Assembly: GCA_019423725.1 (NCBI GenBank)
Contig: JAHZAW010000027.1
Coordinates: forward strand, 24,746-67,283
Length of the DNA stretch: 42,538 nucleotides
Direction of reading: 5' to 3'
Source of the DNA: Clostridiales bacterium
GTDB lineage: Bacteria; Bacillota; Clostridia; Lachnospirales; Anaerotignaceae
A model generated the notes under the pieces. The model saw nothing but the letters and a program-made list of their open reading frames with translations. It had not been told where the DNA came from and searched no databases. The translations under genes were made by a program, and so were the position numbers. Positions 7,935-15,049 of the stretch are shown one piece after another. Within the stretch, counting starts at the first letter, position 1. Each line of letters begins with the position of its first letter.

Positions 7935-8626
7935 AGATTTCTCCTCTTTTTATCAGACAGTGAAAGCCCAATGCCGGTCACTATTATAACAGCCAGAACT
8001 GCCGCACAGTAAAGGGCTGTTTTTAAAGCTATATCGGCAAAAAACGGCTCCACCAGTATATTTATGACCAGATCCTCAGCCGGGTCCAGTATCCATAGGT
8101 CGTTATTAAAAAACAGCTTGTGAAACACTATAAAGCATGCGTTAAAGTCAATGGATGCGGCTATGGCTACGATTCCGGCCGCAGCAGCTATTATTATTGA
8201 AAAGACCGCAGCATATTTCAAAAGACGTTTCAGTGAAAACTTCTTTTTTATGATTAGCAGCAGAGCCGTCAGTACAAAAATAACTGCAGCCCCTCTCCTT
8301 ACGGCAAATCCTCCATCAAACAACACCTTACAGTCAGCCATATGGGTCTTTTCCCTGTCGCTGAAAAAGTCCCTTGTTTCTCCGTTTACTTCGGTCACTA
8401 TTTCGTTAAGGTCAGCCCTGTCACCATGGAGATAGTCCATAAGCTCGTCCATAACATACATTATGTCATCCATTTCCATATCTATGTTTTGGGTCACATC
8501 ATATTTTTCAAATTCCCTCCGGAAATAATCCATATTTCCAAAAACAGCCTGTGAAACAGCGGTAAGAAGGAGCATTACCACCAGTGCCACAGCGGAAATA
8601 AAAGTAATGATCTTTTCAGTACGCAT
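7931..8626 (-). CDS. DUF1461 / TIGR01906-family integral membrane protein
   Basis: A 231-residue protein with four predicted membrane helices: about 8-29, 104-125, 132-158 and 198-220. Between TM1 and TM2 is an extracytoplasmic domain with the family pattern YVMDELMDYLHGDRADL and EKTHMADCKVLFDGG (His-Met-x-Asp-Cys/Val-K). This pattern is what identifies TIGR01906 (DUF1461). No biochemical function is established for the family, which is common in Firmicutes and Actinobacteria. GGAGGAAACAC precedes the ATG. The start overlaps the upstream small gene by 11 bases and the end overlaps DUF2953 by 4, so the three are translationally coupled. Confidence 0.9.
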   Translation of the reverse strand: MRTEKIITFISAVALVVMLLLTAVSQAVFGNMDYFRREFEKYDVTQNIDMEMDDIMYVMDELMDYLHGDRADLNEIVTEVNGETRDFFSDREKTHMADCKVLFDGGFAVRRGAAVIFVLTALLLIIKKKFSLKRLLKYAAVFSIIIAAAAGIVAIAASIDFNACFIVFHKLFFNNDLWILDPAEDLVINILVEPFFADIALKTALYCAAVLAVIIVTGIGLSLSDKKRRNL

Positions 8627-8882
8627 GTGTTTCCTCCACTATTGTCCTTAAAACCTCAAAGGCTTCCCTCTTTCCGGCAGCTATGCCGTAAACGGTGTAT
8701 TTATCCCTGTTGCGTTCCTTAAGGAGTTCCCTCGTATCCATTATTTCATAGGAAAATTTGCCATTTTCCTTTTTGCATACACAAAATACCCCTGAGGCAG
8801 TTTTTCCCTCTTTCATCAGGCTGATGACCGAGGCCGTATCATATATTGTTTTACCAACATAAAGCTCATCAGCAAATTTCAT
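8616..8882 (-). CDS. Small conserved-looking protein of unknown function
   Basis: An 88-residue cytosolic protein: MKFADELYVGKTIYDTASVI, a KEGKTASGVFCVCKKENGKF strand pair, then a helical C-terminus (AAGKREAFEVLRTIVEETHA). I do not recognise a family. Its compact alpha/beta composition and lack of signal sequence suggest a small soluble partner. The start at ATG 8882 is chosen because GGAG lies 9 bases upstream; the frame is open 20 codons further up but has no RBS there. It is probably the first gene of the operon running leftward to 4550, and its end overlaps the DUF1461 start by 11 bases. Confidence 0.75.
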   Translation of the reverse strand: MKFADELYVGKTIYDTASVISLMKEGKTASGVFCVCKKENGKFSYEIMDTRELLKERNRDKYTVYGIAAGKREAFEVLRTIVEETHAY

Positions 8883-9014
8883 ACGATCACTCCAAAAAAT
8901 ATATAAATTTAGTATACCAAATTTTAGACTGTTTGAAAACAAGAGCCCTGATATTTAATACAAAATACATAAATTTATAATTTCAATACAAAACGGGCAG
9001 GCCTGCAGCAGACA

Positions 9015-9497
9015 TCATCGATCAAGGTCAAAAAGACTTTTTTCATAGTCCTCCACAAAATATCTTATATTTTTTCTTCCCCTTTTGATTATACGGTGTC
9101 CTTCTTCCTCCAGTAATCTCTTCTGTTCTTCCACCCCTCCTGGATATTTAGGATTAAGTTCTCCCCCTGCTTTTAATGTGCGCCAATAGGGAGTTTTATC
9201 ATTTTCCCTCTGAAATGACGCCCAGGCGGCTATGGATATGAATATTCCCGCGGTCATGGGGTCCGTAAAATCAGCATCATTAAGGCTGGCAAAGTATTTG
9301 CGTATTTCTACGGCGGTGGTCAGTTTTCCCTCTGGTATGCGTCTCATCACCTTGTCATAATCCATGGGAGGAGCAAAATACATCCGGTTTCCACCGTATT
9401 TTTCAATGGTCTTTTCATCTTCAATTATCTGTATCTTAGGCATGCCCTTACTATCATTAAGCATGGCCTTAAAATCCTTTTTATATTCATCAGCCAA
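9015..9497 (-). CDS. Alkyltransferase-like (ATL) / MGMT-family DNA-binding protein
   Basis: A 160-residue protein with the DNA-binding domain of O6-alkylguanine-DNA alkyltransferases at about residues 58-135. Residues GKLTTAVEIRKYFA correspond to the 'G-x-V-(T/S)-T-Y-x-x-I-A' helix. SIAAWASFQR, TPYWRTLKAGGELN and EEQKRLLEEEGH match the ATL signature. The active-site PCHR box is replaced by PYWR, so there is no acceptor cysteine. ATLs bind alkylated bases and hand them to nucleotide excision repair. A 50-residue N-terminal extension of unknown role is present. The start is TTG at 9497, 8 bases after GGGAG; an in-frame ATG lies further upstream without an RBS. Confidence 0.82.
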   Translation of the reverse strand: MADEYKKDFKAMLNDSKGMPKIQIIEDEKTIEKYGGNRMYFAPPMDYDKVMRRIPEGKLTTAVEIRKYFASLNDADFTDPMTAGIFISIAAWASFQRENDKTPYWRTLKAGGELNPKYPGGVEEQKRLLEEEGHRIIKRGRKNIRYFVEDYEKSLFDLDR

Positions 9498-9565
9498 GGC
9501 AATCACTCCCTTCTTTTTTAACATAATGTATTTAAGCCGTTCATGCAATGAGGGAAATAAAAATA

Positions 9566-9597
9566 TTCAAAAAAAGAACGGTACCTATGTACCGTTC
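9566..9597 (-). terminator. Intrinsic terminator of uppP
   Basis: 9-bp stem GAACGGTAC / GTACCGTTC with a 4-base loop. On the minus strand it is followed by TTTTTTTGAATATT, ten bases after the uppP stop. Confidence 0.9.
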
Positions 9598-9606
9598 AAT
9601 GTTATA

Positions 9607-10431
9607 TCACTTTGCTAAACCAAAATATAAAAGAACTATTATACCAAGCACTATCCTGTACCATCCAAATACTTTGAAGTCATGTTTTTTGATGTAAGCC
9701 ATCAAAAATCTTATGACGATGACAGATACGATGAATGCTGATATCATTCCCACCAGTAATATGGCTATCTCGTTTCCCTGAAAAGCAAATCCGAATTTCA
9801 CGAGTTTTAAAAGACTTGCTCCAAACATAACGGGTATGGCCAGGAAAAATGTGAACTCAGCCGCAACTGTCCTTGAAACTCCAATGAGAAGGGCTCCGAC
9901 TATGGTTGCTCCTGAACGGGATGTTCCAGGGAAAACAGCTGCTATGAGCTGAAACAGTCCGATTATAAGGGCCGTCTGGTATGTAATGTCACTGAGACGT
10001 CTGACTCTAGGCCTCATGTGACGATTCCTGTTCTCAATAATGATAAAGGCGATACCAAAGACTATAAGGGCTATACCTACCGTTGTGGAATTATAGAACA
10101 GGGCATTTATCTTATCATCGAACAAAAGTCCGACCACCGCCGCCGGTATACAGGCTGCGATTATTTTGAACCACATGTTCATTATTCTCATGTCTGTCCT
10201 TATATGGCCTCTTTCTTTTCTGAAGGGGAATATTTTTCTCCAGAAAATAAGTACCACCGCCAGTATGGCTCCAAGCTGTATCACTACCTCAAATACTTCC
10301 AAAAATTCAGCTGTTACCTTCAGCGGAAGGAACTCATTAAGAAGTATTAGATGTCCGGTGCTGCTTATGGGAAGCCATTCCGTTATACCTTCTACGATAC
10401 CAAAAATAAGTGCTTTTAAAATTTCCAGCAT
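9607..10431 (-). CDS. uppP: Undecaprenyl-diphosphatase UppP (BacA)
   Basis: A 274-residue polytopic membrane enzyme that dephosphorylates undecaprenyl pyrophosphate, recycling the lipid carrier for peptidoglycan and teichoic-acid synthesis and giving intrinsic bacitracin tolerance. Both catalytic signatures are present: EGITEWLPISSTGHLIL at about 14-30 and FPGTSRSGATI at about 165-175. Seven or eight TM helices and the usual ~270-residue length agree. The start is ATG 10431 (MLEILKALIFGIVEG), with GGAGA 8 bases before; a frame five codons longer lacks an RBS. It has its own promoter at 10471-10499 and terminator at 9566-9597. Confidence 0.97.
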   Translation of the reverse strand: MLEILKALIFGIVEGITEWLPISSTGHLILLNEFLPLKVTAEFLEVFEVVIQLGAILAVVLIFWRKIFPFRKERGHIRTDMRIMNMWFKIIAACIPAAVVGLLFDDKINALFYNSTTVGIALIVFGIAFIIIENRNRHMRPRVRRLSDITYQTALIIGLFQLIAAVFPGTSRSGATIVGALLIGVSRTVAAEFTFFLAIPVMFGASLLKLVKFGFAFQGNEIAILLVGMISAFIVSVIVIRFLMAYIKKHDFKVFGWYRIVLGIIVLLYFGLAK

Positions 10432-10470
10432 AGCAATTCTCTCCATATAATATTAATACTTTTCTGTTCA

Positions 10471-10499
10471 ATTATAGTCTTATATGAATTATATTACAA
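10471..10499 (-). promoter_or_regulatory. Predicted sigma-A promoter of uppP
   Basis: On the minus strand: TTGTAA (10494-10499), 17-base spacer, TATAAT (10471-10476), 40 bases ahead of the uppP start. Confidence 0.6.
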
Positions 10500-10850
10500 T
10501 TATTTTTTTCTTAATTCCATAATGCCCATAAAAACCAGAAAAACAGCAAATATTTTTCTGAGCATATCTGCGTCCAGGCTCACGGCCACAAAGGAGCCCG
10601 CCGCTGCCGCCGCAAGGCCGTATAAAACTATGGGTTTTACCACCTTTTTTTCCACGTTTCCGTCTTTTATATGGGAGATTAGAGCTGCTATGGCAGTCGG
10701 TATGAAATAAATAAGGTTTATGCCCTGAATGGACTGCTGGTTAAGGTCTGTTATCATAACAAGGGCTGGTATAAGAATAGCTCCTCCGCCTATTCCCATG
10801 CCGCTTATGATGCCTGATGCAAGTCCTATGGCAGCAAGTATTATTATCAT
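10500..10850 (-). CDS. Half-size TauE/SafE (TSUP) family membrane protein, subunit 2
   Basis: A 116-residue protein with about four TM helices, half of a normal TSUP transporter (~250 residues). The family's repeat signature is visible near its start: ASGIISGMGIGGGAILIPAL, equivalent to the G-x-(G/S)-G-G-G motif of each TSUP half, followed by QQSIQGINLIYFIPTAIAAL. TSUP proteins move sulfite, sulfoacetate and related organic anions across the membrane; the substrate here is unknown. Its ATG overlaps the stop of the upstream half-gene (ATGA), so the two halves are translationally coupled and probably form one heteromeric transporter. Confidence 0.88.
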   Translation of the reverse strand: MIIILAAIGLASGIISGMGIGGGAILIPALVMITDLNQQSIQGINLIYFIPTAIAALISHIKDGNVEKKVVKPIVLYGLAAAAAGSFVAVSLDADMLRKIFAVFLVFMGIMELRKK

Positions 10851-11200
10851 AAAAACATCCTCACCGCCGCCGCAAGCATTGCCAGGCCAAAAATGATATG
10901 AAGTTTTCTGGAGGATAGCTTATTAAGAAGTTTCGCGCCTGCAACACCGCCGATTATGCCTCCGACGGATACGGCAATGGTCTGGGACCAGGGCACATCC
11001 GCCTTAAATATATATATCCCCGCTGAGAGGATAGAAAGGGGAAGTATGACAGCTATGGCTGTGGCGTGGGATTTATGGGCGTCCACTCCCAGGTATTTTT
11101 CCATACAGGGTACGACGATCGTCCCTCCGCCTGAGCCAAAAAGTCCATTGGCGAAACCTGTTACTATACCGATCAAAGCTGTTTTTAGATTATTTTTCAA
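10847..11200 (-). CDS. Half-size TauE/SafE (TSUP) family membrane protein, subunit 1
   Basis: A 117-residue protein with about four TM helices. It has the TSUP half-repeat signature TGFANGLFGSGGGTIVVPCM near the start, then DAHKSHATAIAVILPLSILS, matching the N-terminal half of a full-length TSUP permease. Both halves end cleanly with their own start, stop and coupling overlap. There is no sign of a recent frameshift: a simple one-base change would not join two complete domains, each with its own start. The upstream RBS is weak (GTGGGTGATCG region). Only 28 bases separate it from the small membrane protein gene upstream, so it may belong to the 11868-10500 transcription unit. Confidence 0.88.
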   Translation of the reverse strand: MKNNLKTALIGIVTGFANGLFGSGGGTIVVPCMEKYLGVDAHKSHATAIAVILPLSILSAGIYIFKADVPWSQTIAVSVGGIIGGVAGAKLLNKLSSRKLHIIFGLAMLAAAVRMFL

Positions 11201-11228
11201 AATCGATCACCCACAGCTATTGTCGGCA

Positions 11229-11567
11229 TCAGAGGTCTTTTATATTCATTTTATTTATCTCTTTGTGTTTCTTTTTTCTTTCCTTTACAACAAAATATAT
11301 GACAAGGAGTATGGCTGTGGGTATATTCATAAGGAGGAGCACCATTATTATGAGCACTGCCACCGAAGAGCCAGACATGGAGCCAAATGCCGCTATGCTG
11401 AGAATCCCAACAAGGGAATATATGAATGTCAGCACCGGCAGTATGAGTCCCGGCCATTTTCTCTGGGAACTGGAAAGGAATATTTGAAGAGCCACCGCTC
11501 CTGCAATTATCAAAAGTCCGATTATGGTATTAATGGTCCCTGCAAATACAAATTCACTGCTCTCCAT
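11229..11567 (-). CDS. Small membrane protein paired with the DUF2089 regulator
   Basis: A 112-residue protein with three predicted TM helices (about 8-30, 38-60 and 68-92) and a strongly basic C-terminal tail (KERKKKHKEINKM). I do not recognise the family. It begins inside the last codons of the DUF2089 gene (14-base overlap), so its synthesis is coupled to that regulator. A membrane partner, sensor or target of the regulator is a reasonable inference only. Confidence 0.75.
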   Translation of the reverse strand: MESSEFVFAGTINTIIGLLIIAGAVALQIFLSSSQRKWPGLILPVLTFIYSLVGILSIAAFGSMSGSSVAVLIIMVLLLMNIPTAILLVIYFVVKERKKKHKEINKMNIKDL

Positions 11568-11868
11568 TTATGTCATCCTCCTTTAATTTACGGTATTCAT
11601 TGATGAGAATTTTTGCCGCGTCAAAGTCCACTTTTTCACTGAGGGCCAGTTTTTTAATAAGAGATACATAGGGATCTTCAGCGGTATTTTCGTTCATTTT
11701 TATCTTTTCGATGAGTTTATCAAGCCTGAGCCTGACCGTTGGATATGTCACTTCATACTGTTTTGCCATTTCCTTAAGGGAGCCCGATGACAAAACAAAT
11801 CTTTTTATGAACGCCACATCCTCTTCCTCCAGACCTGCCAGCCACGGAGGCATAAATTCTAAAGCCAT
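11554..11868 (-). CDS. DUF2089-family DNA-binding regulator
   Basis: A 104-residue protein with the DUF2089 pattern: MPPWLAGLEEEDVAFIKRFV, then SSGSLKEMAKQYEVTYPTVR and LRLDKLIEKI, a helix-turn-helix of sigma-factor-region-4/LuxR type at about residues 25-60. The C-terminal half is helical (SEKVDFDAAKILINEYRKLK). The family's usual N-terminal zinc-ribbon part is missing, as in short members. ATG 11868 is selected because AAAGGAG lies 8 bases upstream; the longer frame has no RBS and crosses the promoter. A good promoter with overlapping inverted repeats lies just ahead, so autoregulation is likely. Confidence 0.85.
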   Translation of the reverse strand: MALEFMPPWLAGLEEEDVAFIKRFVLSSGSLKEMAKQYEVTYPTVRLRLDKLIEKIKMNENTAEDPYVSLIKKLALSEKVDFDAAKILINEYRKLKEDDINGEQ

Positions 11869-11880
11869 ATTCATCACTCC

Positions 11881-11935
11881 TTTAATAAAATTAATATAAC
11901 ATTTAATTTTATTAAAGTCAATATAACAATATTGA
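11881..11935 (-). promoter_or_regulatory. Promoter with overlapping inverted repeats (candidate DUF2089 operator)
   Basis: On the minus strand: TTGACT (11916-11921), a 17-base spacer and TATATT (11893-11898). A perfect inverted repeat with 14-base arms (11881-11894 and 11903-11916, 8-base centre) spans the -10 and spacer. A second repeat with 7-base arms (11918-11924 and 11929-11935) covers the -35. The placement suggests repressor binding sites. Confidence 0.68.
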
Positions 11936-11945
11936 ATAATCTTTA

Positions 11946-11996
11946 AATAAAATAAAGGTATATATACCGATATAAGTATATATACCTTTATTATCA
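11946..11996 (-). terminator. Terminator of the riboflavin operon
   Basis: A 13-bp AT-rich stem (AAAGGTATATATA / TATATATACCTTT, 11957-11993 region) with a 10-base loop. On the minus strand it is followed by ATTTTATTT, directly after the HAD gene stop. The stem is symmetric, so it may also act on the other strand. Confidence 0.8.
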
Positions 11997-11998
11997 TA

Positions 11999-12658
11999 TT
12001 ATTCTGCCAGAACACTGGCTTTTTTAACAAGGGCTTCCCGAAGTTCAGATATATTTTTTACCTTTATATCTGCCCTCTCCAGTTCCCCTGCTCCGCCATA
12101 GCCATACAGACAGCCGATGGAGGCTGTATTATGAAAAACAGCCGTTTCAATGTCGGAATATCTGTCTCCAATGATGACAAATGGAGGATCAAAGTGATTT
12201 TTTATATCCTCAAATATCACATATTTGGGCTTGAATCCATAGTCTTCAGTACAGTAGAATCCGTCAAAATATTTATCCAGCCCAAAGGCTCTTATATGCG
12301 CCTGCATATAGCTCCTTTTGCAACTGCTTAAAAATACCGTTTTTCCATATTTCCTTATGTCAGAAATGACATCCAGGACCGGATCATAAAGCACGGCTTT
12401 TCCCTCATTTATAAGGCTCACCATGTTCTCTCCGATAAAATCTCCGTACCTTTTCTTTTTTTCTTCGGAAAGGCCGGGCTGAAAATCGTTCCACATGGAC
12501 TTTACATCCATACCTATCCATTTTTTTATTTCTTCATCGGAGTAATCCCTGACATTCTCTCCGTCCTGCCTCATAAGCTCACAGCATTTTCTGAAGGACT
12601 GGGCGTATATTTTCATACTGTCATGTATCGTTCCGTCATAGTCAAAAACAAAAGTCAT
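11999..12658 (-). CDS. HAD-superfamily phosphatase, last gene of the riboflavin operon
   Basis: A 219-residue HAD subfamily I hydrolase of the phosphoglycolate-phosphatase type. Motif I is FDYDGT (4-9, nucleophile D5 and acid D7). The cap domain covers about 15-90. Motif II is FLSSCKRS (~110), motif III the Lys of YGFKPKY (~142), and motif IV GDRYSDIE (~162-169). Its ATG overlaps the ribH stop by one base (TAATG), so it is translationally coupled to the riboflavin genes. Riboflavin synthesis needs a phosphatase for 5-amino-6-(5-phosphoribitylamino)uracil, supplied in other bacteria by assorted HAD enzymes. This is a natural candidate, but its specificity is not proven by sequence. Confidence 0.88.
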   Translation of the reverse strand: MTFVFDYDGTIHDSMKIYAQSFRKCCELMRQDGENVRDYSDEEIKKWIGMDVKSMWNDFQPGLSEEKKKRYGDFIGENMVSLINEGKAVLYDPVLDVISDIRKYGKTVFLSSCKRSYMQAHIRAFGLDKYFDGFYCTEDYGFKPKYVIFEDIKNHFDPPFVIIGDRYSDIETAVFHNTASIGCLYGYGGAGELERADIKVKNISELREALVKKASVLAE

Positions 12659-13125
12659 TATAATCCCATGCCTTTGATAAGGTTAACCATCTCAATTGCT
12701 CCAAGTGCACAGTCATAGCCTTTATTTCCAGCCTTTGTGCCGGCACGCTCAATGGCCTGTTCGATATTGTCTGTTGTAAGTACGCCAAACATTACGGGAA
12801 CACCGCTCTGAAGTCCTGCCTGGGCAACTCCCTTTGAAACCTCTGCACATACATAGTCATAATGTGATGTCGAGCCTCTTATTACTGCTCCAAGGGCTAT
12901 AACAGCGTCATATTTTCCTGATGCGGCCATCTTTGATGCGATGATGGGAATCTCAAATGCTCCGGGTACCCAGGCAATGTCAATGTCCTCATCCTTTACA
13001 TCATGTCTTTTAAGTCCGTCAACGGCTCCTGATACGAGCTTTGATACGATGAACTCATTAAATCTGGCTGCGACGATACCTACCTTTATCCCCTGTGATA
13101 CTACATTTCCTTCAAAAATTCTCAT
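12658..13125 (-). CDS. ribH: 6,7-dimethyl-8-ribityllumazine synthase
   Basis: A 155-residue protein that condenses 5-amino-6-ribitylaminouracil with 3,4-dihydroxybutanone 4-phosphate to the lumazine precursor of riboflavin, usually as a 60-mer or pentamer. Family motifs are present: VGIVAARFNEFI (~17-28), AWVPGAFEIPI (~51-61), ALGAVIRGSTSHYDYV (~77-92, catalytic His), PVMFGVLTTDN (~110-120) and the AGNKGYDCALGAIEMVNL end. Length is typical. It lies 54 bases after ribBA with GGAGGAAAAT before the start, and its stop overlaps the HAD start. Confidence 0.98.
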   Translation of the reverse strand: MRIFEGNVVSQGIKVGIVAARFNEFIVSKLVSGAVDGLKRHDVKDEDIDIAWVPGAFEIPIIASKMAASGKYDAVIALGAVIRGSTSHYDYVCAEVSKGVAQAGLQSGVPVMFGVLTTDNIEQAIERAGTKAGNKGYDCALGAIEMVNLIKGMGL

Positions 13126-13179
13126 TTTATTTTCCTCCTGTATTGTTTTATGTCATTCAATTATTCTTTAGTTTGAATT

Positions 13180-14382
13180 TTATTTTAAATGGAGCATATG
13201 ACCCATTTTGTTCTGTTTAGTCTTCATATAGAATTCATCATATTTTGTAACTCCCATTTCAATGGGCACCCTCTCAACGATGGAAAGGCCGAAATCTGAA
13301 AGTCCTTCGATCTTTTTAGGGTTGTTTGTAAGAAGTCTGAGGGTCTTTATGCCAAGGTCCCTTAATATCTGTGAACCGATGTAATACTCTCTCAGGTCTT
13401 CTCCAAAACCAAGGGCAAGGTTTGCCTCTACGGTGTCAAGGCCCTTATCCTGAAGCTCATAGGCTCTGAGTTTATTTATAAGACCTATTCCTCTGCCTTC
13501 CTGTCTGAGATAAAGAAGTACTCCTCTGCCTTCCCTTTCTATTTGTCTCATGGCCTGGGCAAGCTGTTCGCCGCAGTCACACTTAAGTGAACCGAAGGCG
13601 TCTCCCGTAAGGCACTCTGAATGAACACGGCAGAGCACGTTCTCTCCGTCTCCTATCTCACCTTTGACAAGGGCTACATGGTGCTCTCCATTGAGTTTAT
13701 TTACATATCCATAAGCTGTAAAGTTGCCGTATTTTGTGGGCATCTTTGTTTTTGCCACACACTCTACAAGCTGGTCATTTACCTTTCTGTACTGCTGGAG
13801 AGCTTTGATAGTGATTATTTTCATATTGAATTTTTCAGCAAGGTCAAGGAGCTCTGTTCTTCTCATCATTGTTCCGTCGTCTCTCATGATCTCACAGCAG
13901 AGGCCGCATTCCTTAAGACCAGCAAGTCTCATAAGGTCTACAGTCGCTTCCGTATGTCCGTTTCTCTCTAAAACTCCGTTTTTCTTGGCAAGAAGAGGGA
14001 ACATATGTCCAGGACGGCGGAAATCCTCAGGTCTTGCGTCCTCATCTACACATTTCATTGCTGTTATGGAACGCTCAGCAGCTGAAATACCTGTTGTTGT
14101 GCTCACATGGTCGATGGATACTGTAAATGCTGTCTCGTGGTTATCTGTGTTATTTGTGACCATCTGGGGAAGCATGAGCTTCTTTATGTATTTCTCGCTC
14201 ATGGGCATACATATGAGGCCCTTTCCGTGTACTGCCATAAAGTTTATATTTTCAGTTGTTGCCGCCTCAGCTGAGCAGATGAAGTCTCCTTCGTTTTCCC
14301 TGTCCTCATCATCGGTAACAAGTATTATTTTTCCTCTTCTGAGATCTTCCAGTGCCTCTTCGATGGTGTTAAAATTTTTCAT
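13180..14382 (-). CDS. ribBA: Bifunctional DHBP synthase / GTP cyclohydrolase II
   Basis: A 400-residue fusion that makes both riboflavin building blocks. The N-terminal DHBP synthase (about 1-200) has the acidic loop DDEDRENEGDF (~24-34), SITAMKCVDEDARPEDFRRP, GHMFPLLAKKNGVLERNGHT and the second conserved His. The C-terminal GTP cyclohydrolase II (about 205-400) has the zinc-binding HSECLTGDAFGSLKCDCGEQ and the RQEGRGIGLINKLRAYELQD motif. All the catalytic and metal residues I can check are there, so both halves should be active. GGAGGAG precedes the ATG. It sits 13 bases after ribE in the FMN-riboswitch operon. Confidence 0.98.
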   Translation of the reverse strand: MKNFNTIEEALEDLRRGKIILVTDDEDRENEGDFICSAEAATTENINFMAVHGKGLICMPMSEKYIKKLMLPQMVTNNTDNHETAFTVSIDHVSTTTGISAAERSITAMKCVDEDARPEDFRRPGHMFPLLAKKNGVLERNGHTEATVDLMRLAGLKECGLCCEIMRDDGTMMRRTELLDLAEKFNMKIITIKALQQYRKVNDQLVECVAKTKMPTKYGNFTAYGYVNKLNGEHHVALVKGEIGDGENVLCRVHSECLTGDAFGSLKCDCGEQLAQAMRQIEREGRGVLLYLRQEGRGIGLINKLRAYELQDKGLDTVEANLALGFGEDLREYYIGSQILRDLGIKTLRLLTNNPKKIEGLSDFGLSIVERVPIEMGVTKYDEFYMKTKQNKMGHMLHLK

Positions 14383-14395
14383 TTTATTCTCCTCC

Positions 14396-15049
14396 TTAAA
14401 ATCCCGCTCTTAATAAAAAGTCCTTAGTTATACCCGTATTTTTTTCAGGTACGGCTTTATCTTCAAAAGTTAAAAAATGCTCTATATATTTTCCAACGAC
14501 ATCATTTTCCAGATTTACCGTATCCCCCGGCTTCTTAAATCCCAGGACGGTCTCCTTGGCCGTATGGGGTATTATGGACACTGCAAAATCCGTATCCGTT
14601 ACCCTTGCCACCGTAAGGCTTATGCCGTCTATGGTGACGGAGCCCTTCTCGATTATGTATTTCATGATCTTCTTGTCAGCAGCTATGGTATACCATACCG
14701 CGATGTCGTCTTTTTCAGTTTTTACTATCCTTCCGGTACCATCTATATGGCCCGAAACTATATGTCCTCCAAACCTTCCGTCAGCTGCCATGGCCCTTTC
14801 CAGGTCTACCCTGCTTCCAGTTTTCAAATCTCCCAGATTGCTCCTTGAAAGGGTCTCATTCATAACATCTGCCGTAAAAGTATTTTTCGTATATTCAGTC
14901 ACCGTAAGACATACGCCGTTTACCGCCACGCTGTCTCCCAGCTTCAGATCTTCAAATATCTTTTTTCCCTCGATGGTGAGCTTTGATGATTTAGCTCCCT
15001 TTTCAACTTTTTTGATGGTTCCTATTTCTTCAACTATTCCGGTAAACAA
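14396..15049 (-). CDS. ribE: Riboflavin synthase, alpha subunit
   Basis: A 217-residue enzyme that dismutates two lumazines to riboflavin and 5-amino-6-ribitylaminouracil. It starts with the signature MFTGIVEEIGTIKKVE and has two internally similar barrel halves. Each carries the active-site pattern: GDSVAVNGVCLTVTEY (~39-54) and KGSVTIDGISLTVARV (~136-151), with GHIVSGHIDGTGRI between. Length matches the family. Its ATG directly follows the ribD stop (adjacent, within a few bases), implying coupled translation. Confidence 0.97.
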   Translation of the reverse strand: MFTGIVEEIGTIKKVEKGAKSSKLTIEGKKIFEDLKLGDSVAVNGVCLTVTEYTKNTFTADVMNETLSRSNLGDLKTGSRVDLERAMAADGRFGGHIVSGHIDGTGRIVKTEKDDIAVWYTIAADKKIMKYIIEKGSVTIDGISLTVARVTDTDFAVSIIPHTAKETVLGFKKPGDTVNLENDVVGKYIEHFLTFEDKAVPEKNTGITKDFLLRAGF

